A stretch of DNA of 64,000 nucleotides from Bacteroidota bacterium (GTDB taxonomy: Bacteria > Bacteroidota > Bacteroidia > UKL13-3): contig JAIXWI010000005.1 of assembly GCA_027491355.1 (NCBI GenBank), forward strand, positions 81,537 to 145,536, in the 5' to 3' direction. The notes beneath the pieces are model-generated. The model saw only the letters and a program-made list of their open reading frames with translations. It was not told the origin of the DNA and did not search any database. Both the position numbers and the translations under genes were made by a program. The stretch's first letter is position 1, and every line of letters begins with the position of its first letter. Of this stretch, positions 48,623 to 58,701 are shown piece by piece.

Positions 48623-49135
48623 TTATTTTTTCTTGAACAATGGCACATTGCTGCAAGCTTCACCATACATGATACTCTTTGCATATGGTAGTAATTTATG
48701 GGTAATTTCAAGATAAGCTTGAACGGGTATATTCACATTGCTACAACCTTTAACAATGACTCTTTTTCCTTCAAATTCAGCAGCATTAATCTGTTGCAGC
48801 GCATCATAAAATAGGGTTTGATTGAGCAAGTTAATGTCACCAAAAACATACCTATTTGCATAAGGTTCAACAGCAATACCCAACAACATGTATGCCCAAG
48901 TAGGCACAATAGCATCTGTTGAACAACAAAATGCGATGTTCTTACCCCTGAATTCGGCCCAATTGTTTTCAGCTATAAATGCCCTGAAATCTTTTTCCTT
49001 GAGCATGAGTTCTTTGTACAAGTAATTTTTAATGTCAAATAAAACACGGTCTCCTGGATGGTAAAATGTCTCTAAATCAAGGGTAATTAAACCACTTGCC
49101 TCCACTCTGTTTACAATTGCATTCTCTGAATCCAT
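48623..49135 (-). CDS. DUF2480 family protein
   Basis: NRVEASGLITLDLETFYHPGDRVLFDIKNYLYKELMLKEKDFRAFIAENNWAEFRGKNIAFCCSTDAIVPTWAYMLL...IVKGCSNVNIPVQAYLEIT, typical of Bacteroidota DUF2480. Confidence 0.85.
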   Translation of the reverse strand: MDSENAIVNRVEASGLITLDLETFYHPGDRVLFDIKNYLYKELMLKEKDFRAFIAENNWAEFRGKNIAFCCSTDAIVPTWAYMLLGIAVEPYANRYVFGDINLLNQTLFYDALQQINAAEFEGKRVIVKGCSNVNIPVQAYLEITHKLLPYAKSIMYGEACSNVPLFKKK

Positions 49136-49136
49136 T

Positions 49137-49520
49137 TTATCTTAAGTACATTGATTTTTGAATGGTACGTTGACCCAATACTTGAACCATTGATGTATCC
49201 GATAAGAAACCTTTTTGGGCGCATAAATAATAGTTGCCATTGAGTAAATAGCCAAAATTCGCAATGCCAGTATTGCTTTCTGTTACCAATTGGTTCAACG
49301 GAAACCTTCTCAATAAATCGTCATAGCTTACAAACAAACTTACCAATGTTCCAGGTTGTACATTGATTGCATTTCGGTCAAAAACAGTGACTACAAGCTT
49401 CCCATTGAAACTAGAGCTGTCGGTGGTAATTACTTGATTGGGCTGAATTGGCTGAGACGAATCTGTTTTACCACAAGCAAAAATCATGAGTGATATGAAC
49501 GCAAAAAAGAAATACTTCAT
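49137..49520 (-). CDS. Putative lipoprotein, 127 aa
   Basis: Lipobox FISLMIFACGKTD; tightly packed in a same-strand gene run. Confidence 0.65.
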   Translation of the reverse strand: MKYFFFAFISLMIFACGKTDSSQPIQPNQVITTDSSSFNGKLVVTVFDRNAINVQPGTLVSLFVSYDDLLRRFPLNQLVTESNTGIANFGYLLNGNYYLCAQKGFLSDTSMVQVLGQRTIQKSMYLR

Positions 49521-49524
49521 GTGC

Positions 49525-50979
49525 TTATTTAATTTCAGTAATTTTTACTGCATTGGTTCTTGATCTTTCTGTAATGGGCATACTGGCTGTATTGATGACC
49601 AATTCGCCAGACTTAACAAAACCCATATCTACCAATTGTTGATTGATATCATTGAGCGAAGCGTCTGTACTCTCAAAACCCCTGTATAAAAAACCCCTCA
49701 CTCCCCAAACCAAACTCAAAGTATTGAGTAAGCGAGGATTGGTTGTAAAAATAAAGATAGGCGCTTTGGGTCTGTAGGCTGCCAATCTGTAGGCAGAATA
49801 TCCCGAGAAGGTCATTCCAACAACAGCCTGAGCTTTTAGGTGGTCTGAAATTCTAACTGCTGTAAAGAGTATTTCGTCTGATATGAATGTAGGAGAAGAA
49901 GCATCTGGTCTGGTCCCTTTAAAATAGGGCGCGTTGGTTTTCTGTTCTACTTCAGCAATGGTTTTACGCATATAATTGATGGCATCTATTGGATATTTAC
50001 CAACAGATGTCTCTGCACTTAACATAACTGCATCCGCACCATCCATCACTGCATTGGCAATGTCATTTACCTCTGCTCTAGTTGGTACTGGGCTGGTAAT
50101 CATACTTTCCATCATTTGAGTTGCAATGATGACTGGTTTTGATTGTTCGATACATTTTTTTACAATCATTTTCTGAATCACTGGCACTTGCTCCATAGGC
50201 AATTCAACGCCTAAATCACCTCTAGCCACCATCACACCGTCTGTAACTGCTACAATTTTATCAATGTTTTCTACAGCCTCTGGTTTTTCTATTTTGGCAA
50301 CAACCCTTGGTTTCCAGTCGTTTAATTCAATGATGTTTTTTATAAATATCACATCATCAGCATTTCTGACAAAGCTCAGCGCTACCCATTCTACTTTGTG
50401 TTCCAAGCCAAATTTCAAGTCATCTAAGTCTTTTTGAGTCATAGATGGAATAGACAAACGTGTATCGGGTAAATTAAAACCCTTTTTGTTACTTAACCAT
50501 CCACCTACAATTACCCTACATTTTATTAGGCTTTTCTTGTTAGATTGCAGTACTTCCAAAGCCAATTTACCATCGTCTAACAAAATACGTTCACCTGGAT
50601 TGACATCTTTGGGTAAGCTTTCAAAATTGACATAAATTTTTTGAGCTGTACCAATACATTTTTCGGTTGTGACCTCAATAGTAGCACCTTCTAGGAGTTC
50701 AATTCTGCCATTTTCCATCTCTCCAACTCTCAACTTGGGTCCTTGTAAATCGAGCAAAATAGCCACATGCGTATTTAGGTCTGCATTTACTTTTCTGATA
50801 TTGTGAATTACCTCTAAATGATCACTGTAAGCACCATGAGAGAAATTCAACCTGCAAACATCAACACCTGCAAGTACAATCCTTTTCAAATTTTCATAGC
50901 TACTGGTTGCTGGTCCAATGGTTGCAATAATTTTTGTTCTGTTAAATGCTTCCATATTCGAGTGTGTCATAATATCCAA
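49525..50979 (-). CDS. pyk: Pyruvate kinase
   Basis: TKIIATIGPATSSYENLKRIVLAGVDVCRLNFSHG, GVMVARGDLGVELPMEQVPVIQKMIVKKC, MLSAETSVGKYPIDAI. Confidence 0.96.
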   Translation of the reverse strand: MDIMTHSNMEAFNRTKIIATIGPATSSYENLKRIVLAGVDVCRLNFSHGAYSDHLEVIHNIRKVNADLNTHVAILLDLQGPKLRVGEMENGRIELLEGATIEVTTEKCIGTAQKIYVNFESLPKDVNPGERILLDDGKLALEVLQSNKKSLIKCRVIVGGWLSNKKGFNLPDTRLSIPSMTQKDLDDLKFGLEHKVEWVALSFVRNADDVIFIKNIIELNDWKPRVVAKIEKPEAVENIDKIVAVTDGVMVARGDLGVELPMEQVPVIQKMIVKKCIEQSKPVIIATQMMESMITSPVPTRAEVNDIANAVMDGADAVMLSAETSVGKYPIDAINYMRKTIAEVEQKTNAPYFKGTRPDASSPTFISDEILFTAVRISDHLKAQAVVGMTFSGYSAYRLAAYRPKAPIFIFTTNPRLLNTLSLVWGVRGFLYRGFESTDASLNDINQQLVDMGFVKSGELVINTASMPITERSRTNAVKITEIK

Positions 50980-51389
50980 CTTAATTTTTGTTTCAATTTA
51001 ATTTGTTCAATTTCTGCAACCAATCTGATTGCTGAGATTTGCCTGATTTTGGTGAAAAATTCGTTCAAGTCAAACATATCAATCCCACCTCTTATAACAA
51101 GCAAACAATCGAATTTGGCTAATTCTGGTGCTAAAAAATTCTGTTCAGATTTGTTAGCTAATAAGGTAAACTGCAAGTGATTGACTTCATCTTCATACTC
51201 CATTCTAGCAAATTCTGTTTCTGCAACCGGGTTAAAATCAGGTAATTCCAAGTTTTCAGTTCTGAAAAAATTCGCATCACAGTGCTTATTCATCAGCCAA
51301 GCCAAACGGCTGAACCTTTCATCGCTGACCATTCCTAGCAGCAAAAAATCAATATCGGGTTCAACTTCTAAACTCAACTTTTTCACCAT
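50967..51389 (-). CDS. IPExxxVDY family protein
   Basis: [29 protein letters not shown]...[16 protein letters not shown]; overlaps the pyk start as in other Bacteroidota. Confidence 0.75.
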   Translation of the reverse strand: MVKKLSLEVEPDIDFLLLGMVSDERFSRLAWLMNKHCDANFFRTENLELPDFNPVAETEFARMEYEDEVNHLQFTLLANKSEQNFLAPELAKFDCLLVIRGGIDMFDLNEFFTKIRQISAIRLVAEIEQIKLKQKLSWIL

Positions 51390-51470
51390 TACAAATAAAC
51401 AAAAAATATCTGAGCAGAACCGAAAGATTAATTTCTTATCAAAACCCCAAAAAGAAGGCGATTGTTAAAA

Positions 51471-51503
51471 TTTGTTTTTTAAACTTAAAAAGTAGTTTAT
51501 TTG
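51471..51503 (+). promoter_or_regulatory. Candidate promoter for acpP (TTTG-N21-TTTATTTG)
   Basis: Near-consensus -33 TTTG and -7 TAnnTTTG elements, 23 nt upstream of the acpP ATG. Confidence 0.4.
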
Positions 51504-51526
51504 CAGAGAATAAAAATAACATTACA

Positions 51527-51766
51527 ATGTCAGACATCAGAGGAAGAGTTAAAACAATTATTATGGACAAGCTCGGAGTTGAAGAGAGTGAAATCAACGA
51601 CGAAGCAAGCTTTACCAATGACTTAGGTGCAGATTCTCTTGACACCGTTGAGTTGATTATGGAATTCGAAAAAGAATTCAATATTGCAATTCCGGATGAC
51701 CAAGCTGAAAAAATTGGTACTGTGGGTCAAGCAATTGCCTACATTGAAGGAAACGTTAAAAGCTAG
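51527..51766 (+). CDS. acpP: Acyl carrier protein
   Basis: [43 protein letters not shown], with the 4'-phosphopantetheine DSL serine. Confidence 0.97.
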   Translation: MSDIRGRVKTIIMDKLGVEESEINDEASFTNDLGADSLDTVELIMEFEKEFNIAIPDDQAEKIGTVGQAIAYIEGNVKS

Positions 51767-51789
51767 TTTTAAGCTTTAAAAAATTACAA

Positions 51790-53043
51790 ATGCGTTTGCG
51801 TAGAGTTGTTGTAACAGGTTTAGGTGCCTTAACACCTATTGGCAACACACTTGAGGCGTATTGGGAGGGATTATCAAATGGGGTAAGTGGTGCAGCACCA
51901 ATTACCCAATTTGATGCTTCCAAGTTCAAGACCCAATTTGCTTGTGAGGTCAAGAATTTTGAACCCTCAGATTTTATTGACAAAAAAGAGGCAAGGCGAA
52001 TGGATCGCTTTACTCAATTTGCCATTGTTAGTACTGATGAAGCCATTAAAGATGCTGGCCTTGCGGCTGCTCAAATTAACCCTGATAGAATTGGTGTTAT
52101 TTGGGGAACAGGAATTGGTGGTCTTCACACTTTTTTACATGAAGTAAGTGCTTTTGCAAAAGGTGATGGCACACCTCGTTTTAGTCCTTTCTTTATTCCC
52201 ATGATGATTGGTGATATTTCACCAGGTTTGATATCAATCCGACATGGCTACAGAGGTCCAAACTTTGCAACTGTATCTGCATGCGCATCTTCAACAAATG
52301 CCATTGCAGACGCTTTCAATTACATACGTTTAAACAAAGCCGATGTCATTGTTACTGGTGGCTCTGAGGCTTGTGTCAATGAAGCAGCAATGGGTGGATT
52401 CAACTCAATGAAAGCATTGAGTGAGAGAAACGATGACCCCAAAACAGCTTCAAGACCTTTTGATTTGGACCGCGATGGGTTTGTTTTAGGAGAGGGAGCT
52501 GGTGCCTTAATTTTAGAAGAACTAGACCATGCCTTGGCAAGAGGCGCAAAAATATACGCAGAGGTAGTAGGTTGCGGCCTTTCGGCAGATGCATACCACA
52601 TGACAGCTCCACATCCTGAAGGATTGGGTGCAACACGTGTAATGATCAATGCATTAGAAGATGCTGGCATGCAGCCCGAAGAAATTGATTATATCAACGT
52701 ACACGGAACTTCTACACCTCTTGGTGATCCTCAAGAAATAAAAGCAATCATGAATGTGTTTGGCGAACATGCTTATAAATTAAACATCAGTTCAACCAAA
52801 TCCATGACAGGCCATTTATTGGGAGGAGCTGGAGCCATTGAAACCATTGCCTCAATTTTAGCGGTTTACAAAGGAATCATCCCACCAACCATCAATCATT
52901 TTACTGATGACCCTGCATTTGACCCAAAACTGAATCTTACTTTTAACAAAGTTCAACACCGAGAAGTAAACGCTGCATTGAGCAATACATTCGGGTTTGG
53001 TGGGCATAACGCTTCGGTTATCATCAAAAAATTTACCAAGTAA
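51790..53043 (+). CDS. fabF: Beta-ketoacyl-ACP synthase II
   Basis: RRVVVTGLGALTPIGN, VSACASSTNAIADAF, NVHGTSTPLGD, KSMTGHLLGGAGAIE, SNTFGFGGHNASVI. Confidence 0.97.
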   Translation: MRLRRVVVTGLGALTPIGNTLEAYWEGLSNGVSGAAPITQFDASKFKTQFACEVKNFEPSDFIDKKEARRMDRFTQFAIVSTDEAIKDAGLAAAQINPDRIGVIWGTGIGGLHTFLHEVSAFAKGDGTPRFSPFFIPMMIGDISPGLISIRHGYRGPNFATVSACASSTNAIADAFNYIRLNKADVIVTGGSEACVNEAAMGGFNSMKALSERNDDPKTASRPFDLDRDGFVLGEGAGALILEELDHALARGAKIYAEVVGCGLSADAYHMTAPHPEGLGATRVMINALEDAGMQPEEIDYINVHGTSTPLGDPQEIKAIMNVFGEHAYKLNISSTKSMTGHLLGGAGAIETIASILAVYKGIIPPTINHFTDDPAFDPKLNLTFNKVQHREVNAALSNTFGFGGHNASVIIKKFTK

Positions 53044-53044
53044 T

Positions 53045-53830
53045 TTGCGGTTTAAAGATTTGATTTTTGCGGTTTGGCCCTTTATTGAAAAGGAAAAAAG
53101 GACCTTATCTAAACAAATCAAACAAATCACAGGATTTTATCCCGGCAGTTTGTATTGTTACGAACAAGCCCTTAGGCACCATTCTGCCTCTAGAACCATT
53201 CACCAAAATGGTTCAAGAGATAGCAATGAAAGGCTTGAATACCTTGGCGATGCCATGTTGAATGCTGTTGTAGCAGAATACTTGTTTAAAATGTTTCCTT
53301 ACCAAGACGAAGGCTTTTTAACACAAATGCGGTCAAAAATAGTTAGCAGAGAAAGTCTCAATGACTTGGCATTGAAAATTCAACTCAATAAATTGGTGGT
53401 TTATGATAAAAGAACCATGCAGAATTTAACCCTTAGAAACAGTATTTTTGGAAATGCACTAGAGGCTTTCTTGGGTGCAATTTTTTTAGATGGTGGTTTT
53501 TATACTTGTAGGAAGTTTATTCTAGAAAAGCTCATCAAATTCCATGTAGATGTAGAGAAGTTACAACGAACAGAAACCAATTTTAAAGGCAGGTTGATTG
53601 AACAAGGACAAAAAGAAGGTGTGTCTGTTGAGTTTTTAACTGAAGAGAATACCTCAAACAAACAAAAAATATTTATTGTAAGTGCTGTTTTTAACAATCA
53701 AATCATTGGAATGGCTGAAAACCTGAACAAGAAAAAAGCAGAGCAATTGGCTGCCCAAAAAGCACTTGAACAATTGGCGCAAGTTCCCAAATACAAGGAG
53801 CTTAGTCTTGAGCCTGATTCGGATAATTAA
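53045..53830 (+). CDS. rnc: Ribonuclease III
   Basis: NERLEYLGDAMLNAVVAEYLFKMFP, GNALEAFLGAIFLDGG and C-terminal dsRBD. TTG at 53045 (1 nt after the fabF stop) fits better than the track start inside fabF. Confidence 0.93.
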   Translation: MRFKDLIFAVWPFIEKEKRTLSKQIKQITGFYPGSLYCYEQALRHHSASRTIHQNGSRDSNERLEYLGDAMLNAVVAEYLFKMFPYQDEGFLTQMRSKIVSRESLNDLALKIQLNKLVVYDKRTMQNLTLRNSIFGNALEAFLGAIFLDGGFYTCRKFILEKLIKFHVDVEKLQRTETNFKGRLIEQGQKEGVSVEFLTEENTSNKQKIFIVSAVFNNQIIGMAENLNKKKAEQLAAQKALEQLAQVPKYKELSLEPDSDN

Positions 53831-54548
53831 TGGCTGTTAAAAACAAACCATGAGCTGGTACAGACTGTCCTGCATTAGCGCGATTTTTACTTGCTAAAAT
53901 TGCACGAAAATCATCTGTATTTATTTTACCTAGGCCAACATCTAATAGGGTTCCAACAATAGCCCTCACCATGTTTCTGAGGAAACGATTGGCAGTAATT
54001 TCAAAAACCAATTTATTGTTAGGCTTTTCAACCCACATAGCATAACTGATGCTACAATCAAAGGTTTTAACTTGTGTTTTAACCTTACTGAAACATTCAA
54101 AATCTGTATGATTCAATAACAATTTTGCTGCCTCATTCATAGCTGAAATATTTAATTTTGGAGTATAAATCCAACAACTATCTCTTTCAAATGGTGTAGG
54201 CTTAGTGGCTATGATATAATTATACGTTCGGTCTATGGCATCAAATCTGGCATGCAAAGTTGGAGCAACTTGAAAAATCTTTTTTATGACAATGTCTTTT
54301 GGTAACAAAGCATTGAGCTGGTAAGTAATTTGCGCTGTATCTATTTCCAAATCAAAATTAAAGTGTGCAAAATATTGTGATGCATGCACACCCGTATCCG
54401 TTCTTCCACAGCCCGTAATTTGAATGTTAGATTTCAACAAAACCATTAATTTCTGCTCTATTGTTGCTTGAACAGAAGTTGCATTGTCCTGAATTTGCCA
54501 ACCGTGGTAGTTGAGACCATGAAATGCCAGTTCAATAAAATAACGCAT
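53802..54548 (-). CDS. truA: tRNA pseudouridine synthase A
   Basis: LAFHGLNYHGWQIQDNATSVQATIE, CGRTDTGVHASQYFAHF, FLRNMVRAIVGTLLDVG. Confidence 0.96.
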   Translation of the reverse strand: MRYFIELAFHGLNYHGWQIQDNATSVQATIEQKLMVLLKSNIQITGCGRTDTGVHASQYFAHFNFDLEIDTAQITYQLNALLPKDIVIKKIFQVAPTLHARFDAIDRTYNYIIATKPTPFERDSCWIYTPKLNISAMNEAAKLLLNHTDFECFSKVKTQVKTFDCSISYAMWVEKPNNKLVFEITANRFLRNMVRAIVGTLLDVGLGKINTDDFRAILASKNRANAGQSVPAHGLFLTAINYPNQAQD

Positions 54549-54556
54549 TGGAAAGA

Positions 54557-55783
54557 TTAGTCTAAACCTTTTTCTTGAAGCTGCTGTTGAATTAAGTTTT
54601 TCAATTCATCAACCCTGTGTTTCCATGTGTTTTGCTTGCTCATTTCTACCAATTGAACTTTGTTTTCATCTGAAAAATTTTGAAGCACAATTTCAATTTT
54701 ATCTAAAAAATCTACATGGTTGTCTGCCAATTGAATGACATCTTCAAAAGAACGAATGTCATCAGAAAAATTGGTTGATACCACAGGCAATCCCAGGGCT
54801 AAATACTCGTTAATTTTGAGCGGATAAATGCTCTCTGTTAGTTGATTTTTTAGGAATGGAATGATGGCACAATCTGCATGGCACAAATAATCTTTGAGCT
54901 TATGTATTGGCCTTGAACCGGTAAAAATAATGTTTGGTAATTTTGAAAGTCCAAACTCATCAATGTCTGCTTGCTCATACAATCCTACAAAAACCAAGAA
55001 ATCATTTGGGCGGTTGATGGCTATTTCGTATAATAATTGGTAATCTATTCTAAGTTTGCTGAGCTTACCAGTAAACATGATTAACTTACCCTTTAAATCT
55101 TTGATTTCCTTTGGCTTTTCTGGCTTAGGATTTGGAATGTAAAACAAATTGGGATCTGCAGCATTTGCAATACGCACAACTTGCTTGCCATGTTTTCCTA
55201 AATTCTTACACAATGCATAGGAGCTTGCAACCACTAAATCTGATTGTTCTACTGCTATTTTTTCCATGCGAATGCCATGTTTTGCAATGTATCCTTCTTG
55301 TGATATGTCATCACTAGAACGGTACACTTTTAATAGCGGTTGTAAGCAATTTTTGGGGATGACATTGAAATAGGTTGGCAAAAAAGAATTGAAGAACACA
55401 TAGCGCTTAATCCCATAATCCTTGATTACTTTTTTCAATACCTCAGCAACCAAGCCATTGTTGTAACAGGCCATCCAATCATAAAATTTACCATCGGGAA
55501 TAAAATTAATGGGCAAACCCATTCTTGGTGTTACTGATGTAAATTTTACACCATCTATTGCAACTTCATGGTAAATATTTTTACCGAACAAGATTGCATC
55601 TCTTCTGGTAGAGCTTGGATCTATTTTTTTGAGCTTTAAAACATCTTTAAAAGAAAAGGGCTTGTCTATATAAAATACCCTTTGATTTTTTGCAAATTCC
55701 TTGGCAATACTCAATGTAGATGAATTGAGTGTGTTGTCCCAACGGGCCAAACCTAGAATAATGAGGTCATAATCTTGAGCCAT
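54557..55783 (-). CDS. Glycosyltransferase (GT4/TuaH-like)
   Basis: LIILGLARWDNTLNSSTLSIAKEFAKNQRVFYIDKP...LIMFTGKLSKLRIDYQLLYEIA...DCAIIPFLKNQLTESIYPLKINEYLALGLPVVSTNF. Confidence 0.85.
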   Translation of the reverse strand: MAQDYDLIILGLARWDNTLNSSTLSIAKEFAKNQRVFYIDKPFSFKDVLKLKKIDPSSTRRDAILFGKNIYHEVAIDGVKFTSVTPRMGLPINFIPDGKFYDWMACYNNGLVAEVLKKVIKDYGIKRYVFFNSFLPTYFNVIPKNCLQPLLKVYRSSDDISQEGYIAKHGIRMEKIAVEQSDLVVASSYALCKNLGKHGKQVVRIANAADPNLFYIPNPKPEKPKEIKDLKGKLIMFTGKLSKLRIDYQLLYEIAINRPNDFLVFVGLYEQADIDEFGLSKLPNIIFTGSRPIHKLKDYLCHADCAIIPFLKNQLTESIYPLKINEYLALGLPVVSTNFSDDIRSFEDVIQLADNHVDFLDKIEIVLQNFSDENKVQLVEMSKQNTWKHRVDELKNLIQQQLQEKGLD

Positions 55784-56006
55784 GAATTGCGCTTGTGCTT
55801 AAATCATTGGTAAATTGTTAAATAATATCGAGTATTCCAAAGTTCTTTTCATTTTTTTTATTTTTTTTTAAGGTTTTTGTATGTTGAAGTAAGCATCATT
55901 ATTTTGAATCCGATTTGTAGGCTCAAGAACTTAGCGTAATAACTAACAAATGCTGTCTATTTTTATTAATATTGAACAATTATTTTAGACCCTATACAAG
56001 TTTTTC

Positions 56007-57530
56007 ATGCAAAAATTTTTAATCAAAGATTTAGCTGCTCAAGTTGGTAACGAAATTACACTCAAAGGCTGGGCAAGCAATAAAAGAGAAGGCAAAGGTT
56101 TAGCTTTCATTATATTGAGAGATGGTACCGGATGGTGTCAGTGTGTGGTTGCACAAGAAAATGTGAGTGATACTTGTTTTGAAGAAGCAAAAAAAGTGAG
56201 CTTAGAAACTTCACTTGAAATTACTGGAAAAGTTGTAAAAGATGAGAAGCAAATTGGTGGCTATGAAATTCAAGTGAGCAATTTGCATATCATTGGTCAT
56301 TCATCAGATTATCCTATTGCTAAAAAAGAACATGGTGTTGACTTTTTAACAGACAACAGACATTTATGGCTCAGAAGTCAAAGACAATGGGCAATCATGC
56401 GTATCAGAAACCGCATCATATTTGCCATTCACGAGTTTTTTCAGAAAGATGGATTCGTACAAATGGATGCCCCAATATTTACTGGAAATGCCTGTGAGGG
56501 AACCTCAAACTTATTTGAAACAGATTTTTACGGTGACCCTGCTTACTTAAGTCAAAGCGGTCAGTTGTATGGAGAAGCCATGGCTTTTTCATTGGGTAAA
56601 ATTTATACTTTTGGCCCAACTTTTAGAGCAGAAAAATCAAAAACCAGAAGACATTTGAGTGAATTCTGGATGATTGAACCTGAAATGATTTTCCATGATA
56701 TTTTCGACAACATGGATTTAATTGAACGCTTTTTGAGAGCTGTTGTAACTGCTGTTTTGAACGATTGCGAGAAAGAATTAGAATTGGTTGGAAGAGATAC
56801 CGCTATTTTAAAAAACATCATCAAACCCTTTCCGAGATTAACTTATGATGAGGCAGTAAAAATTATCAAAGGCGAAGTGGATGTCAATGGCAAAAACGCC
56901 ATTCAATCATTAGAAGATGAATTGGTTCTGGTAAACAAAAGAATCAACACCGTTGAAGAAGAAATCAAAACAAGAGAAGAAAAAATCAAAACGCCTGGAA
57001 TGAAAAAGGGTGAAATTGGATTTAACCAAGCCCAAATAGATAAACTCAAACAAGAATTATCAGATTTAGAAGAACAAAATAGAAATATTCCTCAATGGTT
57101 GAACAGCGCCCGAAACTTTGAATATGGCAATGATTTTGGTGGTTCAGACGAAACCGTTTTAACCCGTTTGTTTGATGTGCCAATTATGGTTTACAACTGG
57201 CCTCACGAGGTAAAAGCATTCTATTTAAAAAGAGATCCAAATGATAGCCGATTTGCACGTGGTGTAGACACATTGGCTCCAGAGGGATATGGTGAAATTG
57301 TTGGTGGAGGAGAAAGAGAAACAGATGTAAACTTGCTCATCAACAAAATCAACGAACACCAACTACCAATGGAAGCATTTGAATGGTATTTAGATTTACG
57401 TAGATATGGGACAGTTCCGCATGCAGGCTTTGGATTAGGTTTAGAAAGATTGGTGACTTGGATTTGTAAATTACCACATGTAAGAGAAAGTATCCCATTC
57501 CCTAGAATGTATGGCCGATTATTGCCATAA
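56007..57530 (+). CDS. asnS: Asparaginyl-tRNA synthetase with a charged coiled-coil-like insertion
   Basis: VTLKGWASNKREGKG-like OB domain, TGNACEGTSNLFETDFYG, FGPTFRAEKSKTRRHLSEFWMIEPEM, YGTVPHAGFGLGLERLV. Confidence 0.95.
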   Translation: MQKFLIKDLAAQVGNEITLKGWASNKREGKGLAFIILRDGTGWCQCVVAQENVSDTCFEEAKKVSLETSLEITGKVVKDEKQIGGYEIQVSNLHIIGHSSDYPIAKKEHGVDFLTDNRHLWLRSQRQWAIMRIRNRIIFAIHEFFQKDGFVQMDAPIFTGNACEGTSNLFETDFYGDPAYLSQSGQLYGEAMAFSLGKIYTFGPTFRAEKSKTRRHLSEFWMIEPEMIFHDIFDNMDLIERFLRAVVTAVLNDCEKELELVGRDTAILKNIIKPFPRLTYDEAVKIIKGEVDVNGKNAIQSLEDELVLVNKRINTVEEEIKTREEKIKTPGMKKGEIGFNQAQIDKLKQELSDLEEQNRNIPQWLNSARNFEYGNDFGGSDETVLTRLFDVPIMVYNWPHEVKAFYLKRDPNDSRFARGVDTLAPEGYGEIVGGGERETDVNLLINKINEHQLPMEAFEWYLDLRRYGTVPHAGFGLGLERLVTWICKLPHVRESIPFPRMYGRLLP

Positions 57531-57539
57531 TACTTGTCA

Positions 57540-58676
57540 ATGAAGTTCAAAAAGATTTACTTTTTGTGTGCTATTTTGGTTGTATTTTGTGTGCATTCTA
57601 AAACACTTAATGCACAAGGAAGCAAAATAGAACGCCTCCTCAATTGGGGTTATAAAATAGTAGAAGGTGATACCGCCAAGCATAAAAAAAACTTTCTAAT
57701 TATTCTTCCAATTTGGGGCGTTTCACCTGAAACAGGTTGGCAATTGGGTTTGTCATCAGGATTTGTTATGAGACTCTCCAATGATAGCATTACAAGGCCA
57801 TCTTTGGCAAGGTTGAATTGGCAGTTTACTGAGTTCAAACAATTGAGTATCCGACCCACAATTGATTTGTTTTTCAAACAAAACAAATACTATTTCAAGG
57901 GACAATTTGTGTACAATGATTTCAACGAATATTTCTGGGGAATTGGAAATCAAACAGACGATATCAACAAAGAGCAAAATGAGTTTAAGCAAATGAAATT
58001 AAACCTTCGTTTGCTTAAACAAAAAATCAAAGGATTATATGTTGGTCCGCAATTACAATACGAAAAATTGTACAACATGAAGTTGGGTCCTAAATATATC
58101 AGTCAAGATGTTACCGGCTTAAAGGGTTTTGAAAGTTTTGGAATAGGCGCCGTGTTAGTATTTGATAACCGCGATGAAATTTTTTACACCCAAAAAGGTA
58201 CTTATATTGAAGTTTCTAGCTTGTGGTTAAACAAAGATTTGGCAGGTCAGTTCAGCTTTGATAATTATTTTGTTGATGCAAGACATTTTAAACATTTAGG
58301 CAAGAGAAACATACTCGCCTTTCAGTTTATTGCAAATTTTAACAACGGAAATATTCCATACAGACAACTTTCTGCTATTGGTAACGAGAATTTCATGAGG
58401 GGTTATTACAATGGACGTTACAGAGACAAACACCTATTTAGTTTTCAAACTGAATTGAGAACTGCTGTTTGGGGACCTCTAGGAGCTGTATTTTTTGGCG
58501 GAATAGGGAATGTGGGAAATTCAATCGCTAATTTAAGTAAACAAATTAAACCCAATTATGGATTGGGAATAAGAGGAGTATTGTTAAGAAAAGACCATAT
58601 CAATTTTAGAATAGATTGGGGCTTTGGAGAGGATAGAAACAAAGGCTTGTATTTAACACTACACGAAGCGTTCTAA
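57540..58676 (+). CDS. BamA/TamA-family (surface antigen D15-like) outer-membrane protein without obvious POTRA domains
   Basis: Signal peptide, repeated amphipathic strands, GIGAVLVFDNRDEIFYTQKGTYIEVSS...NENFMRGYYNGRYRDKHLFSFQTELR...GLGIRGVLLRKDHINFRIDWGFG. Confidence 0.82.
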   Translation: MKFKKIYFLCAILVVFCVHSKTLNAQGSKIERLLNWGYKIVEGDTAKHKKNFLIILPIWGVSPETGWQLGLSSGFVMRLSNDSITRPSLARLNWQFTEFKQLSIRPTIDLFFKQNKYYFKGQFVYNDFNEYFWGIGNQTDDINKEQNEFKQMKLNLRLLKQKIKGLYVGPQLQYEKLYNMKLGPKYISQDVTGLKGFESFGIGAVLVFDNRDEIFYTQKGTYIEVSSLWLNKDLAGQFSFDNYFVDARHFKHLGKRNILAFQFIANFNNGNIPYRQLSAIGNENFMRGYYNGRYRDKHLFSFQTELRTAVWGPLGAVFFGGIGNVGNSIANLSKQIKPNYGLGIRGVLLRKDHINFRIDWGFGEDRNKGLYLTLHEAF

Positions 58677-58701
58677 TTCCAATTAATTAAATCAACTAGA
58701 A

